Below are positions 17,138 to 26,500 of a stretch of 64,000 nt of DNA, piece after piece. The stretch is from positions 62,001 through 126,000 of the forward strand of contig NZ_FOES01000003.1 in the NCBI RefSeq assembly GCF_900110685.1, read 5' to 3'. How positions within the stretch are numbered: the stretch's first letter is position 1; each line of letters starts with the position of its first letter. The position numbers and the translations under genes are program-made. The notes under the pieces are model-generated. The model worked only from the letters and a program-made list of their open reading frames with translations, searched no databases and was not told the origin of the DNA. The DNA comes from Piscibacillus halophilus. Lineage in GTDB: Bacteria > Bacillota > Bacilli > Bacillales > Alkalibacillaceae.

Positions 17138-18679
17138 ATGAATCTGAGTGACCAGTTGTCGTTAACTGCAAGGGAAAATCTGGCTAAAACGGCATATGTG
17201 TTCAATGGGGAAGAAACGAACTACCAAACACTTGAAGGTTCAGTCACAAAGTTTGCATCTAGCTTGCAAGAGTTAGGTTATCAGAAAGGTGATCACATTG
17301 CTTTAGTGGTTGGAAACACCCCGCATTTTATCATCGGTATGTATGGGGCATTACGTCTGGGTTTAACCGTTATTCCAGTAAACCCAATTTATACAGCTGA
17401 TGAAATCGCTTATATCTTGAACAATGGTGATGTTAAAGGTGTTATTACACTTGATGTATTGATGGAAAAGTTTGAGAAGATGGACAAGATGTTTCCGAAT
17501 ATAGAACATTATATAGTGGGTGAGACAACACCTGATTATGATGTGAATCAGTCTTCTTTAAGTGAACGTTCGTTTTCATTTACAAAACTTGTACATGGTG
17601 GCAGTCTCGAGCTTGAAAGACCTATGCTTCACGATGATGAAACCGCTGTTATTCTTTATACTTCTGGGACAACAGGTAAGCCAAAAGGTGCCATGCTCAC
17701 TCATAAAAACTTGTATTCTAATGCGAAGGACGTAGCAGAATACTTAGAAATTGGAGCAAATGATCGTGTAATTGCAGCACTACCAATGTTCCATGTATTT
17801 TGTTTAACAGTCGCTTTAAATGCTCCGTTGGTCAGTGGAGCAACCGTGTTGGTGGTTCCTAAATTTTCACCAGAAGCTGTTTTTCAAATTACAAAAGATT
17901 TTAACGCCACAGTTTTCTCTGGGGTACCGACCATGTACAACTATTTATTACAATACCCTAATGAAGATGAAAAAGATTTTTCTTCTATAAGATTATGTAT
18001 CTCAGGTGGTGCATCAATGCCAGTGGCTTTATTAGAAAAATTTGAAGAGCGCTTTGATGTACGGGTATCTGAAGGTTATGGATTATCTGAAGCATCACCT
18101 GTAACTGCGTTTAATCCATTAGATCGTCCACGTAAAGCTGGATCAATTGGAACTAATATTGTGAACGTTGAAAATAAAGTCGTCGATGAAAATGGAAACG
18201 AGTTACCTCCTGGTGAGGTAGGAGAATTGATTGTACGTGGTCCGAATGTAATGAAGGGTTATTATAAAATGCCTGAAGAAACGGAAGCATCCATAAAAGA
18301 TGGTTGGTTATACACAGGCGATATGGCACGAATCGATGAAGAAGGTTACTTCTACATTGTAGATCGTAAAAAGGATTTAATCCTTGTTGGAGGATATAAC
18401 GTTTATCCGCGCGAAGTCGAAGAAGTTTTATATAGTCATGGTCAAATTAGTGAGGTCGCAGTAATTGGTGTGCCTGATCCTAATTTAGGTGAAGCAGTGG
18501 TTGCCTTCGTTGTTTCGACTGATGAATCTGTGACTGAAGAAGAACTTTTAGAACTATCGAAAGAGAAGCTTGCTAAATATAAAGTACCGAGTGAAATTCG
18601 CTTCCTTGACGAGTTACCCAAAAATACAACCGGAAAAATTTTAAGAAGAAGTTTAAAAGAACAACTCGCAACACAATAA
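17138..18679 (+). CDS. yhfL: Long-chain fatty-acid-CoA ligase YhfL
   Basis: A 513-residue AMP-forming acyl-CoA synthetase, the same length as I recall for B. subtilis YhfL/LcfB. The ATP-binding motif LYTSGTTGKPKGAMLTH is near residue 168, YGLSEASP near 330, TGDMARIDEEGYFYIVDRKKD near 405, and the catalytic Lys sits in TGKILRR at the end. ATG 17138 follows a GGGGG stretch by about 9 nt; the upstream ATG at 17093 is inside the operator. The FadR-type site implies induction by long-chain acyl-CoA and a role in fatty-acid use. Confidence 0.93.
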   Translation: MNLSDQLSLTARENLAKTAYVFNGEETNYQTLEGSVTKFASSLQELGYQKGDHIALVVGNTPHFIIGMYGALRLGLTVIPVNPIYTADEIAYILNNGDVKGVITLDVLMEKFEKMDKMFPNIEHYIVGETTPDYDVNQSSLSERSFSFTKLVHGGSLELERPMLHDDETAVILYTSGTTGKPKGAMLTHKNLYSNAKDVAEYLEIGANDRVIAALPMFHVFCLTVALNAPLVSGATVLVVPKFSPEAVFQITKDFNATVFSGVPTMYNYLLQYPNEDEKDFSSIRLCISGGASMPVALLEKFEERFDVRVSEGYGLSEASPVTAFNPLDRPRKAGSIGTNIVNVENKVVDENGNELPPGEVGELIVRGPNVMKGYYKMPEETEASIKDGWLYTGDMARIDEEGYFYIVDRKKDLILVGGYNVYPREVEEVLYSHGQISEVAVIGVPDPNLGEAVVAFVVSTDESVTEEELLELSKEKLAKYKVPSEIRFLDELPKNTTGKILRRSLKEQLATQ

Positions 18680-18697
18680 TAAAGTAATCGCTTTCAA

Positions 18698-18732
18698 AAT
18701 ACCTTGGTTGAAATGACCAGGGTATTTTTTTT
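18698..18732 (+). terminator. Terminator of yhfL
   Basis: AATACCTTGGT pairs with ACCAGGGTATT (one mismatch) and is followed by eight T residues. Confidence 0.9.
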
Positions 18733-18744
18733 GTTAAAAAGGGG

Positions 18745-18773
18745 TTGATTTTTCATTAGAAGATCCATATACT
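18745..18773 (+). promoter_or_regulatory. Sigma-A promoter of the TrpXYZ-like ABC operon
   Basis: TTGATT (18745-18750), a 17-bp spacer, TATACT (18768-18773). The leader to the start codon is about 70 nt, too short for a T-box, and I see no T-box motif. Confidence 0.6.
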
Positions 18774-18850
18774 AGTTATCAACATTTCAAAATTACTTTA
18801 ACACATAAAAGCACACAAGCATAAAAGTGATAAAAAGAGGGGGAGTAGTC

Positions 18851-19867
18851 ATGAAGAGATTAATGACGTTATTAACTATGGTTTCTATGGTATTGGTATT
18901 AGCAGCATGCGGTACATCGTCCGATGCGGAGAGCAATGGCGGATCATCAGAAAATGGTAATGAAGAACAGACTTTCACAGTCGGGATCTCTCAAATTGTT
19001 GAACATCCATCTTTAAATAGAGCGACAGAAGGATTTAAGGAAGCTTTATTAGATGCAGGATTAGATGTAGAGTTCGTTGAGGAAATAGCACAAGGTGACA
19101 ATAATAATAACCAAATGATCGCACAGAAGTTTGTTTCAGATGAGGTAGATTTAATTTTTGCTAATTCGACTCCGAGTGCCCAGAGTGCTTTAAATGAAAC
19201 ATCTGACATTCCGGTCGTCTTTACATCCGTCACGGATCCTGTTGGTGCAGAGTTGGTTGAATCGATGGAAGAACCAGGAGGTAACGTTACTGGAACAGCT
19301 GATATGCATCCAGAAACATTACCAAAAACAGTTGAGTTAATAAGCGATTTAGATCATGAAACAGTCGGACTTATTTATAATGCTTCTGAGCAAAATTCAG
19401 TTGCACAAATTGAATCTGTTAAAGAGTTAGCAGAAGAAAATGGATTAGATACAACTGAATCAACAGTTTCATCTTCATCAGAGGTTAAGCAAGCAGCTGA
19501 ATCGTTAGTCGGAAAAGCTGATGTTTTCTTAGTTATTACAGACAATACAGTTGTTAGTGCATTAGAGACCATGTTAATGGTTGGGCAAGATCACAACGTA
19601 CCAGTTGTTGTAAGTGAGCATGATTCAGTTAAACGCGGAGGATTTGCAGCATACGGATTTGATTACTTCGATATTGGCTTTGAAGCAGGTGAAAAAGCTG
19701 TTGAAATATTAAAAGATGGTAAATCTCCAAGTGAGATTCCAGCTCAATACCCACAAAACTTAAAGTTAATGATTAATGAAGAAGCAGCAGAACGTATGGG
19801 TGTTGAATTATCAGATGAGATTAAAGAGGAAGCAGAACTTGTAACAACCGAGAAAGACGACGAGTAG
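18851..19867 (+). CDS. Lipoprotein substrate-binding subunit of a TrpXYZ-like ABC importer
   Basis: A 338-residue lipoprotein of the ABC_sub_bind family (PF04392, TrpX/YtrX group). The signal peptide ends in the lipobox LAAC at about residue 20 and is followed by a Ser/Glu/Asn linker. The two-lobe periplasmic-binding fold starts at TVGISQIVEHPSLNRA. The motif ANSTPSAQSAL and the segment PVVFTSVTDPVGA are typical. ATG 18851 follows GAGGGGGAG. Streptococcal relatives import tryptophan, but related systems carry other ligands and no tryptophan-specific regulation is visible here. It is the first gene of a three-gene operon. Confidence 0.85.
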   Translation: MKRLMTLLTMVSMVLVLAACGTSSDAESNGGSSENGNEEQTFTVGISQIVEHPSLNRATEGFKEALLDAGLDVEFVEEIAQGDNNNNQMIAQKFVSDEVDLIFANSTPSAQSALNETSDIPVVFTSVTDPVGAELVESMEEPGGNVTGTADMHPETLPKTVELISDLDHETVGLIYNASEQNSVAQIESVKELAEENGLDTTESTVSSSSEVKQAAESLVGKADVFLVITDNTVVSALETMLMVGQDHNVPVVVSEHDSVKRGGFAAYGFDYFDIGFEAGEKAVEILKDGKSPSEIPAQYPQNLKLMINEEAAERMGVELSDEIKEEAELVTTEKDDE

Positions 19868-19879
19868 AGGAGAGTTAAT

Positions 19880-20893
19880 ATGGTTAGTGCATTATACGGC
19901 GCAGTTGAATCAGGATTAATTTACGCTATTATGGCGCTTGGCGTTTACATTTCATTTAGAATACTAGATTTTCCGGACCTAACGGTAGATGGTAGTTTTG
20001 TGACGGGTGGTGCTGTTGCCTCTGTGATGATTGTGGGAGGAACGTACCCGATTGTCGCTACTCTTGCAGGGGCTGTAGCGGGATTAATAGCCGGATTGAT
20101 CACTGGACTCCTTCATACAAAAGGAAATATTAATCCATTACTAGCAGGGATTTTAATGATGATTGCACTGTATTCTGTCAACTTGCGCATAATGGGACAG
20201 CCAAACATACCAATGCTCAACGAGACAACATTGTTCACGATGTTGTCTTCGTGGTGGATGAACTTAAACATTGACCAACTATTTATGGCACCATTTGAAT
20301 GGTTAGGAATGGCTAGTTTTGCCCCCAGAACGTTTTACATCATTGTTTCTATGATTGTGATCGTGTTAGTTGTGAAAAAATTACTAGACTTTTTCTTAAG
20401 AACTGAAGCAGGCATTACATTACGTGCAACAGGTGATAACCAAAGCATGGTGAAAAGCTTTTCAACAAACACGAACCTTTACATTATGATTGGTATGGGA
20501 CTTTCTAATGCATTAGTCGCATTAAGCGGTGCTTTAGTTGTACAGTTTAACGGCTTTGCTGATGTGAACTTAGGGGTTGGAATGATCATCATTGGTCTAG
20601 CTTCTGTCATTATTGGTGAGGTTTTATTTGGTAAAGATAAAATCATCCGTATGACATTGGCTGTTATATTAGGCTCGATTGTGTATCGTGCGATTTATTC
20701 GCTGGCCTTACGAGTTGATTTTCTTGAAGCGAGTGATATGAAACTGATCACAGCCATTATTGTCATATCAGCTCTGGTCATTCCGAACAGTCTAGAGAAA
20801 TCGAGAGCGAAACGTGAATTCAAAAAATCTAAGCAACGAGCAGCATTAAACCGCGAACAAGAAGGAGAGGTTCAACATGCTTCAGCTAAATAA
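19880..20893 (+). CDS. ABC importer permease (TrpY-like)
   Basis: A 337-residue integral membrane protein with about eight or nine hydrophobic segments, similar to branched-chain/nucleoside-type permeases (BPD_transp_2). It has DLTVDGSFVTGGAV near the N terminus and TGDNQSMVKSFSTNT in a cytoplasmic loop, where the ATPase is expected to dock. The C-terminal tail is strongly basic. GAGGAGAG precedes the ATG. It lies 12 nt after the binding-protein gene and overlaps the ATPase gene by 17 bp, so the three are surely one transcript. Confidence 0.9.
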   Translation: MVSALYGAVESGLIYAIMALGVYISFRILDFPDLTVDGSFVTGGAVASVMIVGGTYPIVATLAGAVAGLIAGLITGLLHTKGNINPLLAGILMMIALYSVNLRIMGQPNIPMLNETTLFTMLSSWWMNLNIDQLFMAPFEWLGMASFAPRTFYIIVSMIVIVLVVKKLLDFFLRTEAGITLRATGDNQSMVKSFSTNTNLYIMIGMGLSNALVALSGALVVQFNGFADVNLGVGMIIIGLASVIIGEVLFGKDKIIRMTLAVILGSIVYRAIYSLALRVDFLEASDMKLITAIIVISALVIPNSLEKSRAKREFKKSKQRAALNREQEGEVQHASAK

Positions 20894-21674
20894 TATTCAT
20901 AAAACCTTCTATCCCAATACTCCAGATGAACGTCGAGCATTAGATAACGTTTCACAAAGCTTGAACCCAGGTGACTTTGTCACGATTATCGGGAGTAATG
21001 GGGCAGGAAAATCAACCTTGCTAAACATTTTAGCTGGAACTCTCTTGCCAGATGAAGGAGATGTCTGGATTGACGGGCAAGATGTCACCGCATGGCCGGA
21101 AGAAAAGCGCGCTAAACTTATTGGTCGCGTGTTCCAAAATCCGCTCATGGGAACGGCTCCAGGGATGACTATTGAGGAAAACATGATGATTTCATTAGGG
21201 CGTACTCAACGTCGCAGTCTATTTAAAGGTGTTACAAAAAAAACGCGCGAACGATTTCGTGAACATTTATCAACACTAGAAATTGGATTAGAAAATCGCT
21301 TGAATTCGAAGGTTGGACTGTTGTCTGGTGGTGAACGACAGGCGTTATCTCTACTTATGGCAACATTCACTGAACCTAAAATATTATTGTTAGATGAGCA
21401 CACAGCAGCTCTTGACCCCTCTAAGGAATCACTCATTATTAATCTAACAAAAGATCTTGTAGAGAAGCACCAGCTCACAACCGTCATGGTCACTCACCAG
21501 ATGGAACAGGCGATTGATTTAGGGAACCGCCTTTGGATGATGGATGAAGGAAACATCATTTTTGAGGCAAATGAACAGGCGAAAAAAGATCTCACGGTCC
21601 CAGATTTATTAAATGAATTTGAAAAAGTTCGCGGTAAACGCATGGCCAATGATAGAGCATTGTTGGCGAAATAG
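20877..21674 (+). CDS. ABC importer ATPase (TrpZ-like)
   Basis: A 265-residue ATP-binding subunit. The Walker A motif GSNGAGKST is near residue 40, the ABC signature LSGGERQAL near residue 144, Walker B ILLLDEHTAALDP near residue 165, and the switch His in VTHQME. The ATG lies within the end of the permease gene and has AAGGAGAGG upstream, so translation is probably coupled. A stem-loop with a T-run follows the gene. Confidence 0.93.
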   Translation: MLQLNNIHKTFYPNTPDERRALDNVSQSLNPGDFVTIIGSNGAGKSTLLNILAGTLLPDEGDVWIDGQDVTAWPEEKRAKLIGRVFQNPLMGTAPGMTIEENMMISLGRTQRRSLFKGVTKKTRERFREHLSTLEIGLENRLNSKVGLLSGGERQALSLLMATFTEPKILLLDEHTAALDPSKESLIINLTKDLVEKHQLTTVMVTHQMEQAIDLGNRLWMMDEGNIIFEANEQAKKDLTVPDLLNEFEKVRGKRMANDRALLAK

Positions 21675-21682
21675 ATTAAAGG

Positions 21683-21727
21683 ACTGCCCCCAATAGTCAT
21701 TCAAAGTGACGAATTGGGACAGTTTTT
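21683..21727 (+). terminator. Terminator of the TrpXYZ-like operon
   Basis: An imperfect stem pairs ACTGCCCCCAAT with the region AATTGGGACAGT and is followed by TTTTTT. Confidence 0.8.
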
Positions 21728-21758
21728 TATCTTAAATTTTAGTTTTTATTAAAAAATG

Positions 21759-21812
21759 AAAAAGTACTTTAATAAACTTTTTTTGTGGTTTTTTGTCTAA
21801 AAACATTCATTT
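21759..21812 (+). promoter_or_regulatory. Possible ComK boxes upstream of comK
   Basis: Two A-run/T-run elements resemble the ComK half-site pattern AAAA-N5-TTTT: AAAAAGTACTTTA (21759-21771) and AAAACATTCATTT (21800-21812). Each has a mismatch. The whole leader (21728-21910) is very AT-rich, so chance matches are likely. ComK activates its own gene in B. subtilis. Confidence 0.3.
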
Positions 21813-21921
21813 TAGGCTTTATTTTTTTATTTTCTTTGAAAAAATCTCGAATTAGGTTATTTAACTTTTTGAGGTAATTTTTATATATTTTTTCACAGAA
21901 AGATCGAGAGGGGGAATTCAA

Positions 21922-22434
21922 ATGAAGTTTAACGATACGCCAAAAGTGACTGGAAAAACGTTAGCCATTCTACCTTACGAAATTAATGAAGATAACGTAG
22001 GTTCGCATGTATTAGAAAAAGGTAGAGAATATCATACTCATTTAAACCCTAGACAATTGATGGACCAAGCCTGTAAAGAATTTGGTTCGGATTTAAGAGG
22101 GCGAATTAATGGGACCCAATATGTAGCAGGTCTTAACCGCAAAGCACCAATTGCTATAGATACATATAGTAAGGTTTTCTTTTTGCCAACCTCTTCACCA
22201 AGGTCAAACGAATGTGTATGGATTTGTTATAACCATATTTTATACATTGAAAAAGTTAAACCGAAACTAACGCGTGTTCATTTTAATAATGGCGAAACCC
22301 TTCTATTAAATATTTCATACTCATCCTTAAATAACCAAATTCAAAAAACAGCACAGTATCGAAACTTGCTTGAAAAGAGAGTTAATAAGCTTCAGAAAGA
22401 AATCGAGCATGATCTTTTAGAGCTTCAATCATAA
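21922..22434 (+). CDS. comK: Competence transcription factor ComK
   Basis: A 170-residue protein that drives the competence (DNA-uptake) genes in Bacillus. The family core is clear: KAPIAIDTYSKVFFLPT near residue 73 and CVWICYNHI near 97. A charged helical C-terminal tail follows; in B. subtilis the C terminus is needed for multimer formation and degradation via MecA. The ATG follows GAGGGGG. The last 53 bp overlap the 3' end of the convergent yhjD. B. subtilis ComK is somewhat longer (about 192 residues). The med gene, a ComK activator, is at 58224. Confidence 0.9.
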   Translation: MKFNDTPKVTGKTLAILPYEINEDNVGSHVLEKGREYHTHLNPRQLMDQACKEFGSDLRGRINGTQYVAGLNRKAPIAIDTYSKVFFLPTSSPRSNECVWICYNHILYIEKVKPKLTRVHFNNGETLLLNISYSSLNNQIQKTAQYRNLLEKRVNKLQKEIEHDLLELQS

Positions 22435-22771
22435 GTTCTTGATAGATGTTTTCAACTTTTTTTCGGACGGCGGGGTTAAAATACCGTCGTTCTTCTTCGT
22501 ATCCTCGGGCTATAAATAAGTAAGTGGAAAATGTATCATTTTTTTGAATGAATACGACATCGAGTTTTCCTTTTCTCATCTGGCTCCTCAAATTTTTTCG
22601 CTCATTTTTCGCCAAAGAATCCATATGACGTAATAATTTTATATAGGGCTCTTTAATTTTAAAGGCTCCATTCTCTATGTGTTGTAAATCTTTCTGTAAT
22701 ACTACGATGGCCATGGATAAGAATAAAAAACGTGAAGTTATTTTAAACTCTTCTTCTGTTAAGTATCGCAT
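22382..22771 (-). CDS. yhjD: YhjD-like hypothetical protein
   Basis: A 129-residue, largely helical protein with one moderately hydrophobic segment near the N terminus (FLFLSMAIVVL) and a basic middle. ATG 22771 is chosen because GGAGGG (22781-22786) is 9 nt away; ATG 22780 would touch the signal. It is convergent with comK and overlaps it by 53 bp. Position between comK and the DedA gene, and size, agree with B. subtilis yhjD, whose function I do not know. Confidence 0.65.
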   Translation of the reverse strand: MRYLTEEEFKITSRFLFLSMAIVVLQKDLQHIENGAFKIKEPYIKLLRHMDSLAKNERKNLRSQMRKGKLDVVFIQKNDTFSTYLFIARGYEEERRYFNPAVRKKVENIYQELMIEALKDHARFLSEAY

Positions 22772-22916
22772 GGTGTTCATCCCTCCACATGTTATCGAAC
22801 GTATGTTCTTATTATATGCGATTGTTACATAATATTCAACTTTACTGTAGTATGCAAAATATGTGAATTTGAGATAAAATAGAGGGTAGACGAGATAGAG
22901 ATAGGAGCTAAGCCTA

Positions 22917-23576
22917 ATGAACCAGGATTACTCGAATTTAGACGAAATAAAAGATATGATATCTGATTCAGTCGTAGGGAGTTTTATTGTTCAACTATTA
23001 GAGTTTTACGGTAGTTTTGGCCCGATTCCTGGGCTTTTGTTACCATTTATAGAAGCGTTTTTTCCGTTTCTACCTATAATTGTATTTATTTTAGCTAATT
23101 CAATTGTCTATGGTTTAATCTTTGGTTTTTTATTTTCGTGGGTTAGTGCCTCAGCCGGGGCTATTTTAGTTTTTATTTTAATTCGTAAAATGGAAAAATT
23201 TCGTTGGGTAAGACGCATAAAGGAGCAAAAGCAGGTTCAAAAAATCACATCATTTTTTGAACGTCATGGTTTTGGACCATTATTCTTATTATTAAGCTTT
23301 CCGTTTTCGCCATCTGCGCTAGTTAACGTCGTGGCAGCTTTTACACGTATGTCGATTCAACAGTTCGCGTTGGCAGTTCTTTTAGGAAAAGCTGTTATGA
23401 TCTTTTCTGTCTCATTCGTTGGTGACAGTATTGCTTCATTTGCTCAAAACCCTATGAAAACCATTATTGTTGGGGTAGCGATAGGGCTATTCTGGTTAAT
23501 AGGAAAGTTTATAGAAAAGAAAATTCAAACTTCAGCCGATCGAACGTATCGTGAAGAAATAGAGAATAGGGAGTAA
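22917..23576 (+). CDS. yhjE: DedA/VTT-family membrane protein YhjE
   Basis: A 219-residue membrane protein of the DedA (SNARE-associated/VTT) family. It carries the re-entrant motif PFIEAFFPFLPI near residue 45, the FxxxG motif FERHGFGPLFLL near residue 115 and NVVAAFTRMS near residue 140. DedA proteins of this kind have been linked to undecaprenyl-phosphate or phospholipid flipping. It precedes addB by 11 nt, and in B. subtilis yhjE also lies just upstream of the addBA region. The sipV gene found there is missing. Confidence 0.87.
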   Translation: MNQDYSNLDEIKDMISDSVVGSFIVQLLEFYGSFGPIPGLLLPFIEAFFPFLPIIVFILANSIVYGLIFGFLFSWVSASAGAILVFILIRKMEKFRWVRRIKEQKQVQKITSFFERHGFGPLFLLLSFPFSPSALVNVVAAFTRMSIQQFALAVLLGKAVMIFSVSFVGDSIASFAQNPMKTIIVGVAIGLFWLIGKFIEKKIQTSADRTYREEIENRE

Positions 23577-23587
23577 GGAGGATCGAG

Positions 23588-26500
23588 ATGGCCTTACAAT
23601 TTATATTAGGACGTTCGGGTTCAGAATTCGGGCATTACGTATTGAATGAGATCACCGAGGAAATGAAGCAGGATCCACAAGGTGATCCTATTTTTTATTT
23701 AGTCCCTGACCAAATGGCCTTCCAGCAAGAATATGATTTGATTAGACAATCAGGTATTAACGGGTCGATTCGTGCTCAAGTGTTTAGTTTTTCTCGTTTA
23801 GCTTGGTACATTTTTAATGAAGTTGGCGGGGCAACCAAGCCATTTATCACATCAACTGGAATTCAGATGATGTTAAGGAAACTGGCTGATGAACATAAGG
23901 AAGAGTTACTCGCGTTCCAAGAAGCTGTTGATAAACAGGGGTTTATTGACCATTTAGAAAAAATGATAACTGAGCTTAAACGTTATCGAATAACACCTGA
24001 AGCCTTACATAGCATTATGATGGAAATGTCGAAGTTTCAACATACCCAGCCTAATGAAGTGGCGCTTAAAAATAAATTAAACGATTTAGCGCTTATTTAT
24101 TATGAATTAGATCAACAACTTAGAGGACATTACATCGATCATGAAGATCAATTAGAATTGATGGTTGAAAAAATCCGTGAAACCGGCATTTTAAGTGAAT
24201 CCACTATATATATAGATGGATTCCACCGTTTTACACCACAAGAATATTATGTGTTGGAAGCCTTAATGAAGTATGCCAAAGATGTCAAAATAACACTTAT
24301 GATTAATCCTGGTGTATCAGATGGAAGTGAATTGGATTTATTTTACCAAACTAAAACGACTTATGACATGATCCTAGGAATGGCTGAAGAAACCGAAATT
24401 GAAATAGAAGAACCTTATTATTTATCACCTCAGCTTCGTTTTAAAGGTAATAGAGGTCTAGAACATCTAGAGCGATATTTTGAAACGCAACCCGTCCCCA
24501 AATTTGATGGTAAAGCACCATTAAAATTAGTTGAAACGGTTCACCCACGTGCGGAAGTGGAAGGGGTTGCTCAAGAAATCACGCGCTTAGTGCGTGATGA
24601 AGGTTATCGCTATCGTGATATGGCATTATTAATCCGTCAACCTGAGGTTTATCATGACCTCATTGAGACGATATTTGAAGATTATCAAATTCCGGTTTTT
24701 ATTGATGAAAAGAAAACGATGTTAAATCATCCTTTTGTAGAATTGATTCGAACGGGCTTAGAAGTCGTAGATAGCAATTGGCGTTATGATGCTATATTTC
24801 GTCTGTTAAAGACAGGGTTTGTATTGCCTAATCATGAAGAGTTCCCTCTTAACGAAGAGGCGATTGATACATTAGAGAATTATGTATTAGAGTATGGTAT
24901 TCGCCGGCGTGAGCAATGGTTATCTAATGAAAAATGGCCATATCAGAAATTTACGGGTTTAGACTTTCGACGTCAAACAGATGAAGAAAAAGAGATGGAA
25001 GACCGAATTAATGCATATCGTGACCAAGTTGTATCAGCATTAAAATGGTTTGACCACCAGATTAGAGAAGTTAAAACTATTGCAGAAAAATGTCAGGTGG
25101 TTTATCAATGGTTAGACCATTTAGATGCCCCACGTTCATTAGAGAAACTTCGAGATCAATACGATGAAGCAGGGCGTGTTGAAAAAGGTCGTGAACAAGA
25201 ACAGGTATGGCAAGCGGTCATGGAACTTTTTGATGAGATGGTAGAGATGATTGGTGAAGATCCAATATCTAACCAAACGTTCTTATCCATTGTAGAAGCT
25301 GGATTTGATACGTTGACATTTGCCCAAGTGCCTCCAACCATTGATCATGTCATTATCGGTAGTATTGAGCGTTCGCGTTTGTCGGATATTAAAGCGGGTT
25401 TTGTGTTAGGTGCGATTGAAGGGGTGTATCCTCTTAAGCCACCTGGTGAAGGAATGGTCACGGACGATGAGCGACTTATTTTAGAAGAACATGGAATCAC
25501 GTTAGCAGACCGTGCTGATCGTGTTCTGTTAGATGATCGTTTTTATATGTATATCGCGTTTACATTGGCATCTGAAAAGCTTTGGGTTAGTTATCCATTA
25601 AGTGATGAAGAGGGGCGTTCTAAGGTTCCAGCTCCAATTGTCAAACGTCTTCAGACAATGTTTCCTCATGCCGAGCGTAAATTTATTATGGATGATGAAG
25701 ACGAACAAGACCCAATGCGCTTTATTACAAACCAAGAAAAATCTCGTGCTATTTTAACAGCTGAGCTATCCAAATTTTTACGTGGATATCCCGTAGCGGA
25801 TGTATATTGGGATACGCTCCATTGGTATATCGAACATGAAATAAAAAATGGGATTACCCACCGAGTGTTACAAAGTTTATTTTATCGTCCTGAGCCTAAG
25901 AATCTTGAATCGAATACGGTTGATCAATTATATGATCAAACCATCCGATCAAGTGTTTCAAGATTAGAAACGTATCATCAATGTTCCTATCGCTATTTCG
26001 CTCAGTACACATTAGGATTAAATGAAAGAAGTACCTTCCAATTAGCAGCACCGGATATAGGACAATTATTCCACGAGTCATTACGTGCTATTACCGAGTG
26101 GGTGTATGAAGAAGGAAAAGCCTTTTTTGAACTGACAGATGACGAGATTAGAGCTTATGCGCGCCGAGCTGTAGAAAAATTAGCACCTGTTTTAAACCAT
26201 CAAATATTATTTAGTTCTAATCGTTATCAATATATTTTAAGAAAACTTGAACAGGTGATCATCCGTGCGACGAACGTTTTAGCTTATCAAGCGAAGCATT
26301 CAAAGTTCTCACCTGCAGGAATTGAAATCGGATTTGGACGCCGACATAAATTGCCGCCTCTACAGTTAAGCCTACCCAAAGGTTATCAACTTGAGTTAAG
26401 TGGCCGTATAGACCGAGTGGATCAGGCAGAAATTGATGATCAATTATATTTAAGAATTATAGATTACAAATCGAGTCAAAAAGATTTGAGTTTAGTAGAT

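Noticed and set aside
18683-18696. A cre-like sequence on the minus strand just after the yhfL stop codon
   Set aside because: It matches the consensus well but lies between a stop codon and a terminator, away from the nearest promoter, so chance is more likely.
18774-18850. A T-box or other riboswitch before the TrpXYZ-like operon
   Set aside because: The leader is only about 70 nt with no specifier or antiterminator-like structure.
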